A DNA stretch of 64,000 nt from Medicago truncatula (Eukaryota; Streptophyta; Magnoliopsida; Fabales; Fabaceae), in the NCBI RefSeq assembly GCF_003473485.1, contig NC_053046.1, forward strand, positions 11,170,001 through 11,234,000, in the 5' to 3' direction. The position numbers and the translations under genes are program-made. Shown here piece by piece: positions 57,829 through 64,000 of the stretch (positions within the stretch are counted from its first letter, which is position 1; every line of letters begins with the position of its first letter). The notes under the pieces are model-generated. The model was not told the DNA's origin. It did no database searches and saw nothing but the letters and a program-made list of their open reading frames with translations.

Positions 57829-58104
57829 CTGCCTCTCTTTTAAAATGGTTGTCATTTTAACCCAAAAAAATTGTTTTAAAGTGAATATCAATTTCAGTTT
57901 TCAATGAAATAATATTTTTTTTTTAATTGTATCTTTCAATTAATACTATATACATTATTTTTTAAATATTTTTTTTTTAATGAAAAACAAACTAATAATT
58001 AAATAAGATAATTTGGTAAAATAACATATTTCTTTCTTTTAATTAATGGATTTCTTAATATATGTAAAAAAAATTAAACGACATTTATTTTAAAATAGAT
58101 GGAG
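57829..58104. mobile_element. Stowaway-like MITE
   Basis: Ends CTGCCTCTCTTTTAAAATGG and, reversed, CTCCATCTATTTTAAAATAA, flanked by TA (57827-57828 and 58105-58106). 276 bp, within about 550 bp downstream of the ASHR2 stop. Confidence 0.65.
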
Positions 58105-58106
58105 TA

Positions 58107-59278
58107 TTATAGTACTCATCTCATATCTGCCCAAACTTATTATTTGCATGGATAACAACTACAGCACTTGTCACTTTGCCCACTGAATACCTGGATCAAG
58201 TTTGGCTTTTTTTATTTCTACAACTATTTTTTATAACTTTTGGGACAATATTTGCTCTATCTTTATATTGGTAAAAAACGAAAGAAAAAAAGAAAAAAAA
58301 AATAGAATAAAAGTATAATATAAATATGAGAGAGAAAATTATCAAAAAATTATATCAAAATAATTGTACAAATAACATTATTTTTTCATTAATCAAAGTA
58401 TATTAAGACTTTTTTTAGAAGTTTATATAGCTAAAAAGGTCAAAGCATGTACCATAGCAAAAGTCTTTTAGACCTATAAGATAGATTTTTTTTTGACAAA
58501 CCTATGAGATAGACATATTTAGTTAAATATGAAGAATATATGTTCTTCTTATTATTAGTATTATTATAAAATGCTACGTTAAATATTCAAATGAAGTTTA
58601 ATTTTATTGAACTATTTAAATATACATAAAATTTCTTATTTAAATATATTTATATAAAATATGTTTTTAAGGAAACTGATAAATAATGTCAGACTTTAAA
58701 AAAACTAGCCTTAGATCTAAAAATTAAATTTATGACGATCTAAAGATCAAATTTGTATCTAAATTATTTGAAAGACTAAACTTAAACTTTGTTAAGACTA
58801 ATTAGACAAAGCCTATTCTGAACTCTTAATCTTTTAAAAAATTTAAAAGAGAAACTCACAAAAATATAAAAAGGATGCAACATAAACATATCAAATGTTT
58901 CCACCCTTTTTCTTTTTAAGCAACATCTACCATTTAATTGTATTTGCAAAGATCATAAAATTTGTCAAAGAAAAAACTACAAAAGATCACAATTTTCCTT
59001 GAAATTAAATATTAAAATAATAACAATATAATAATAATATAATTAATAATAGCCTCCTTAATTCACCACCAATTCCTTGTCCATTTACCAATGATGGCTC
59101 AACTGGTTTTCTCCAAGTTAAGCTCCCCACCCTTTCCTCCTCCCTCACCACCACCACAACCACCGTCTTTATAATCTCTTTCTAACTCTTATGCAATTTT
59201 TCCTCTTCTAGATTCAACCTTTCATCATCATAATCTTCCTCACAACATCATCACCTTAAAAACCTCAAAAACTAAAAC
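58107..59278. other. Intergenic, GRF promoter side
   Basis: AT-rich with one micro-insertion (58472). The last 200 bp turn C-rich (CACCACCACAACCACC at about 59147) and contain TTTATAAT at about 59166, a possible TATA box about 110 bp before the GRF start codon. Confidence 0.45.
58472..58513. repeat. Micro-insertion with 14-bp direct repeats (1 mismatch)
   Basis: ACCTATAAGATAGA (58472-58485) and ACCTATGAGATAGA (58500-58513) flank 14 bp: nine T then GACAA, reversed TTGTC-A(n). Confidence 0.7.
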
Positions 59279-62083
59279 ATGAGCATTCAACAACCGCCGT
59301 TGATGTGGTCTCCAACACATCCACCGTTCACTGTCTCTCAATGGCAAGAGCTAGAACATCAAGCTCTCATCTTCAAGTATCTCAAAGCTGGTTTATCTGT
59401 TCCTCCTGACCTCCTTTTACCTATTCGGAAAAGTCTTCAATTCATGTCTCATCCATCTCGTAAGTACCCAACAACGTTAATCTTCCTTATTTTGTCTCTA
59501 TATTGATTTACAACTATAAAGTTTTGATTTTTGTTTCAGTGGGTTATTATGGAAAAAAAATTGACCCAGAACCAGGTAGGTGTAGAAGAACAGATGGTAA
59601 AAAATGGAGATGTGCTAGGGATGCTCATCCTGATTCTAAGTACTGTGACCGGCATATGATTCGACGTCGTTACCGTTCAAGAAAGCCTGTGGAATCTTCT
59701 TCTTCTTCTTCTTGTTCACAATCTTCATCTTCAGTTTCAGCTACTACTTCACAAGGTGGTTCTAGTGGAAGTACTAGTACTGTTTCTGCTTCTGTTACTG
59801 CTACTTCAACTTTTCAAACACTTCCTTTGCATACAAATGGTACTCGTGAAGGTTTAAGTTTCAATCTTGGGAACACCGTGCCCCACATGGACCCTATGCT
59901 TCTTCCTCTTCAGGGTTCTAAGAAACCTTATAGGTATGTTTCTTTTTTTTTTTATTCATTTTGTTGCTTTTGTTTTCAATAAGGCAACACTTTCTTATTT
60001 TGTATAACCCTTTGGTTCCGGGGGGAACAGAACTTGGTAATTCAGAGTTTGGTCGAGTCTGGTCAAGAATTGTTCTAATCAGAACTTGCTATTTTTTTTG
60101 TTGTGTGTGAATGTGGTATTTTTACTTTTTGATGTTTGATGTTTTTATTTGTTGTCTGTTTAATGTTTGAGTATTTGTTTTTTGGGGTGTTTTGCTTTGT
60201 GGGGGTTTTGAGGAAATGATTTCTTGTGAAGTGTTATTTTTGTTGTTCTTCCTTTCTGTTTACACAATTGATTTTATATCTTTATGTTAGATGGAAAACA
60301 TGGTAGTTGTGATGTTAAGTTACATAACATGTGGATGTGGATCCTTATCATGTGTGTGTGGGGTGAGATTTGAGAGTAAGGTGCAAGTCATCTAGCCATA
60401 GTTTTGGAGTTAGGCTTGTACTTTATTTTGTTTTGACAAAGGCTTGTAATTTATTTTATTCAACTCGGTTTGTGTGAATGTGAAAGAATGTGTACCAATC
60501 ACTTAATCGGGTTTGGCATGCTTTGGTAAAAGATTTTGTCGATTGAATTTAATTAGGTAATGCAGTGTATCGGCTAAAATTTGCTTAACTATTGACTTCA
60601 TTTTAACCTGAAGTGTCTTTTTGACGGTCATTTGAAATCATGACTTGGTATTCCGGGTTTTTACTTGTTAAAATAATTTGTTGAAATCCTTTTCACATTT
60701 ATTTGATACCTATGCATGGTTCACCTTTTCAGATCTTAGTGAACTAAGAGTTATGATTTGATAAGATTGGAAATCATGGGAATTATGGCTGATTTGTATA
60801 ACTGAAACAATAATAAGAGAACTGATTTTGTGTGTGATAGAGTTAAAGCAATTAAGGAGAAGTAATTTCATGTTAGTCAACTAACCAGCATTTGTTTTTG
60901 GTCTTAACTTAATCCTCCGGTTCCCAAGAGAGGAGGCTCTGGTAGTCCGGAGTTTGGCCGTCACTAACCAATGTGTAACTAGCATCTAACTGCTGCATGC
61001 CACTTGATGATTATCTAGAAAGGGCGGTTCATATCTTTGAGCTGGTGTTATGGGATAATAACATGTTGAGGGAATTTGGAAATGTGCTATTTCTTTTTAT
61101 ATCTATTTGGTGATATGATTTTCTTCCTCCTACTTGCATTTTTGTTTGACTGTTTATTTTCTAATTTTAGATGTCTCTACTTTTATATGCAACACATTGT
61201 AGTCTTGGCTACGACTAAATAAGAAGTGTTCAATGCGATCTAACAAGGCTACACGCTGTAGTCTTGTTGTAGCCGTTTTTTTCCCTTTTCCTGGTCCATC
61301 AATAGACATTGTCATTGATACTGTGTAGATGGCTATGAAATGAACATGCTGTAGGGGAATTTTGTTTTTATTTTTTAAATTTAAAATAGAAAAAAAAAAC
61401 TAGAAATGGAACAAACATTATAGCAGGAGTTTTGGTAATTTGAAGTAAATGATTTTACTTTTTATAAAGAACTTGTAGGATCTGAGGTATGAAATGTATA
61501 TTAATATTTTTATGAAGGTGGATAAAGGAAGCATCTAAACTGCCTTAAGCCTTAACGATTCAACTCAATTCATGGCTACATGGCCTCAGCCTTAAACATC
61601 AGAATCCAAATTTAGTATTTTGCAATTTTTTCTTATCTATATTCAGAAGTTGTTGGTAATTTACTGAACACACTCAATAATAGGTTTGGACTGAACTCGG
61701 AAGCAGAGGAGAACAACCTCTTACAGAAAGATCTAGGATCTGTGAAGTATCAAGGTTATGACTTCACTTCAGATGGCATGTGGTATAATAACATGTCTCA
61801 GATTTCATCAAACACTGTTTCAGAATCAAGGAATGGTTCTTCCATGGTTGACAACTACAACTTCCAACAGCGAACAACAAGAGAACCTGAGCTGTTTAAC
61901 CTCGACGCTGCAAGGTCCAAGGAAATCGTCTTTAACGGCCAGCTAGGTAGTTTGAAACAGGAATATCCATCCTCTCAGTCTCTCTTCAGTGACTGGCAGT
62001 GGAAGAAAGATTTAGCCTCCTCTGGTGTGGAGTATAGGCCAAGCAAGGATTTTAACACTAATCCAGATGTCAATGTTGATTGA
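59279..62083 (+). CDS. Growth-regulating factor (GRF5-like)
   Basis: Exons 59279-59459, 59540-59933 and 61684-62083 give 975 nt, 324 aa, in phase. GRFs are plant transcription factors that pair with GIF coactivators to promote cell proliferation in leaves and other organs. The QLQ domain (about 16-51: [20 protein letters not shown]..) binds GIF. The WRC domain (about 69-112) carries [17 protein letters not shown] with zinc ligands C75, C85, C96 and H99, then the basic RRRYRSRK signal for DNA binding and nuclear entry. A Ser-rich run follows. The C-terminal half ends with [11 protein letters not shown]; no TQL motif is seen, which fits small GRF5/6-type members. An intact miR396 site overlaps the end of WRC. 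Exon 1/2 and 2/3 positions match the conserved GRF gene layout. Exact paralogue number is uncertain. Confidence 0.93.
59673..59694 (+). promoter_or_regulatory. miR396 target site in GRF exon 2
   Basis: The mRNA segment beginning CCGTTCAAGAAAGCCTGTGG pairs with miR396, with the single bulged base typical of GRF targets. It encodes RSRKPVE at the end of WRC. It implies post-transcriptional repression by miR396 in mature tissue. Confidence 0.9.
59934..61683 (+). other. GRF intron 2 (1.75 kb)
   Basis: No gene inside. It holds a micro-insertion (60413-60457) and two loosely similar GGTTCC..CTTGGTA.TC.GAGTTTGG phrases at about 60014 and 60919. Nothing else recognised. Confidence 0.6.
60413..60457. 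repeat. Micro-insertion with 17-bp direct repeats (1 mismatch) in GRF intron 2
   Basis: GGCTTGTACTTTATTTT (60413-60429) and GGCTTGTAATTTATTTT (60441-60457) flank 11 bp, GTTTTGACAAA. Reversed: TTTGTC-AAAA-C. Confidence 0.65.
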
Positions 62084-63063
62084 AATGCTGCTACTTTATG
62101 AAAGCTTGCAATAAGTGTTGTCAACATCATGGTTTAATTTCCAAGCTTCAATTTTCCTACTGTTCACTTGAAGGAGGAGTTATTATGCTTTCTATTTACA
62201 CGTAAACTTTGTAATATTTGATTGTATTTTCCTTTTTCTTGATTTGTTGCATTTAGTTTGAATATTGTCTGTCTTTTATGATCAAAGACTTATGATTGTT
62301 AGACACATGGTGTGTGGTGTGATATTTGAGTATTCTGAGACAAGTAGTTAAAAAAAATGATGGTTAATTATTGCATGAATGATTGTGAATGAGTAGTAAC
62401 ATTCTAGTACATGTTTTGTGGATCTTTGATGGCTGAAAGTGGAGAGGCAAATGGTGTTTTTTTGCATTGGATTTTAGGTGGTTAAGATGGCAGTGAAGTG
62501 GTGCTTTCATATCATATCTACTTGGTTGGTTCAGGGATTATAAATGACAAGTACAGTGGTTGTTGGATTATTAATGTTTCAACTTTGGAGTTGGAGTTTG
62601 AGTTTGAGTTTTTCGAGGATTAAAGGCGGTGTTAATGAGGTTTTCTAACCGTATTTTTGCTTTTTTTAAAGAGAAGCCAAACAAACAATCATAAAATATT
62701 TCTACAAAGAAAGATTAGTATTTTGTTTTGTATGGTAATTCATTTAAGTTTTTTTACATACAAACAAAGAAATGTTTAACATATAATGATGTTTTGTAAA
62801 AATTAATACTAGTATTCTTCTTTACTAATTAACGTATGTTTTACTTTATTTATTTTTCATTAAAAATTGTTTCTGTTTTGTTTGTGGTCTCTGACATGAC
62901 ATCAGCTATGTGTTCATGGTGCCACACGTTAACGTATTGTTGGATGATTGTGCCACAGCCTCACTGATTTGCCACATCAATTTAGCCACGTGGTATTATA
63001 GCTCCAATTGATGCCACATCCTTACTTCAATGCCATACTTCATGGTGATGGAGAAAAAGGTCT
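62084..63063. other. 3' flank of GRF gene
   Basis: The 3' untranslated region probably ends within about 250 bp (AT-rich, near 62220-62280). No further gene. A patch with CCACA and CACGT words (62915-63030) is less AT-rich and unassigned. Confidence 0.5.
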
Positions 63064-63388
63064 AATAAACCATCTTCAATCGAAGAGTCTTAAACAATTA
63101 AGATTCCATACTTATTAGGTATGATATCTCTATTGGAGAGAAATATTTTTGAAGTCTTACAAGACTTATGGTCTTACTTAAGACCCTCATTTTATAAGGA
63201 GACTCATTCTTTTAACATTCACTCTTCTTTAAGGGGACTCGTTTATTTAAGAAATTTGTGTGAAATGCTGGGTTGGAGAAATTTAATACTTATTAGGTAT
63301 TATTATTAAAAAATTATAAATGAGTGATGTGTACGCGTGAGTCTCATTTAAGCATCCAAAAATGAGTGTCTTCATTGTAGATGTTCTA
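63064..63388. mobile_element. MITE, copy 1 of an abutting pair
   Basis: It starts AACCATCTTCAATCGAAGAG and ends CATTGTAGATGTTCTAA, which reversed reads TTAGAACATCTACAATG, so the ends are inverted repeats. The inside shares AATTTGTGTGAAATGCTGG and AAAAAATTATAAATGAGTGA with copy 2. This GAGCATCTCCAATG-type end is common in plant hAT-derived MITEs. Confidence 0.6.
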
Positions 63389-63733
63389 AGATCATTCCAA
63401 TGGTGAGGTTTAATCATTTAAGACCTTGCACCTATTAGGTACTCTTATTGAGGAGAAAAAAATTGGGTTTTCTAAGATCCATAATCTCATTTAAGATACT
63501 ATTCTTAAGTGAGATTTGCACTATTTTAATATTAAAAAATTAATATGTAATAATATAAAATTATTGATAGTTGATCAATAGGTCTTATTCAAGAATTTTG
63601 TGTGAGATGTTAGATTAGAGGAATTGAGTGTTTATTAGGAGTGCTACAATTAAAAAATTATAAACGTGTGATGTGTACACGTGTAACCCATTTAAGTATT
63701 TAATAATGAGTGTTTCCATTGTAGATGCTCTAA
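63389..63733. mobile_element. MITE, copy 2 of an abutting pair
   Basis: It begins AGATCATTCCAATGGTGAGG directly where copy 1 ends, and finishes CCATTGTAGATGCTCTAA. Same orientation and same internal words as copy 1, roughly 75-80% alike by eye. Confidence 0.6.
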
Positions 63734-64000
63734 CAAACATAAAATATGTTTATAAATCGTGTTTGATCAGTTAAAAAGTAAATACGAAATATAATATTAT
63801 AAATATAGATAACATAACACAAGACAAAATATATATAACAAACTTTTGATATTGAACAAATTTTTTTAGATGAAACTATTTTAGCATTTTAAACAATTTA
63901 TACTTGAGATAAAAGTTGTGGCGAGGTTTAAAGAGCGACAATAATTTCAATTTTTATTCTTTTTCTTGTTCTCTAGTTTGTCATTTCCTGAAATATTTTA
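63734..64000. other. Window end, no feature seen
   Basis: AT-rich sequence with no recognisable gene or repeat border. Confidence 0.5.

Noticed and set aside
60014..60955. Two similar GGTTCC..GAGTTTGG phrases in GRF intron 2 as element ends
   Set aside because: They are direct, short and poorly aligned; no flanking duplication supports an insertion.

Overview
The window reads as nuclear DNA of a dicot plant. It is AT-rich, its genes are split by short GT..AG introns, and its intergenic DNA is full of decayed retroelements and MITEs. Protein similarity and the repeat types (tRNA-derived SINEs with a GAGCTTAGCTCAGTTGG-like head, L1-type LINE remnants, Tourist- and Stowaway-like MITEs) suggest a legume of the Medicago type. 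The species call is inference. All family assignments are from recognition of motifs, not from a search.

Seven protein-coding genes could be assembled exon by exon. They are: a PMT21/ERD3-like Golgi methyltransferase (13495-16690, +, 7 coding exons, 598 aa); a CDKF;4/MHK-type protein kinase (27801-32971, +, 16 coding exons, 449 aa, after a long multi-exon leader); a BREVIS RADIX family protein (35976-40161, -, 5 exons, 333 aa); a calmodulin-like EF-hand protein (50376-50858, -, one exon); a PAM68-like photosystem II assembly factor (53007-53857, -, 2 exons, 203 aa); an ASHR2-like MYND-SET protein (56480-57553, +, intronless, 357 aa); and a growth-regulating factor with QLQ and WRC domains and a miR396 site (59279-62083, +, 3 exons, 324 aa). 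They are unrelated in pathway and are not an operon-like cluster.

Layout: 1-11.9 kb is gene-free with a LINE RNase H remnant, an LTR-like fragment, a SINE and another LINE remnant. 11.9-16.8 kb is the methyltransferase gene. 17.8-22.0 kb is a dense transposon pile: an AACCGAAC-rich repeat, a 5'-truncated LINE, a SINE, a 1.17-kb Pack-MULE carrying pieces of an NIP7-type aquaporin gene, and an antisense LINE. 22-25 kb is AT-rich repeats. 25.3-33 kb is the kinase gene. 36-41.5 kb is the BRX gene. 44-47.2 kb is a wrecked Ty1/copia element. 48.4-49.3 kb is a TIR element filled with palindromes. 50-62 kb is gene-rich. 63-64 kb holds two abutting MITE copies.

The most unusual signal is window-wide: about 17 micro-insertions of 11-24 bp, each a short homopolymer A/T tail preceded by a tiny 3'-end-like motif (often ..TTTGTC-A(n) or ..YTTC-A(n)), each flanked by 8-19 bp direct repeats. 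They look like target-primed reverse transcription events that copied almost nothing but the poly(A) tail. A longer LINE-like 3' end in the same window (tail at about 49636) ends in the same TCTCTC-A(n) seen in one of them.
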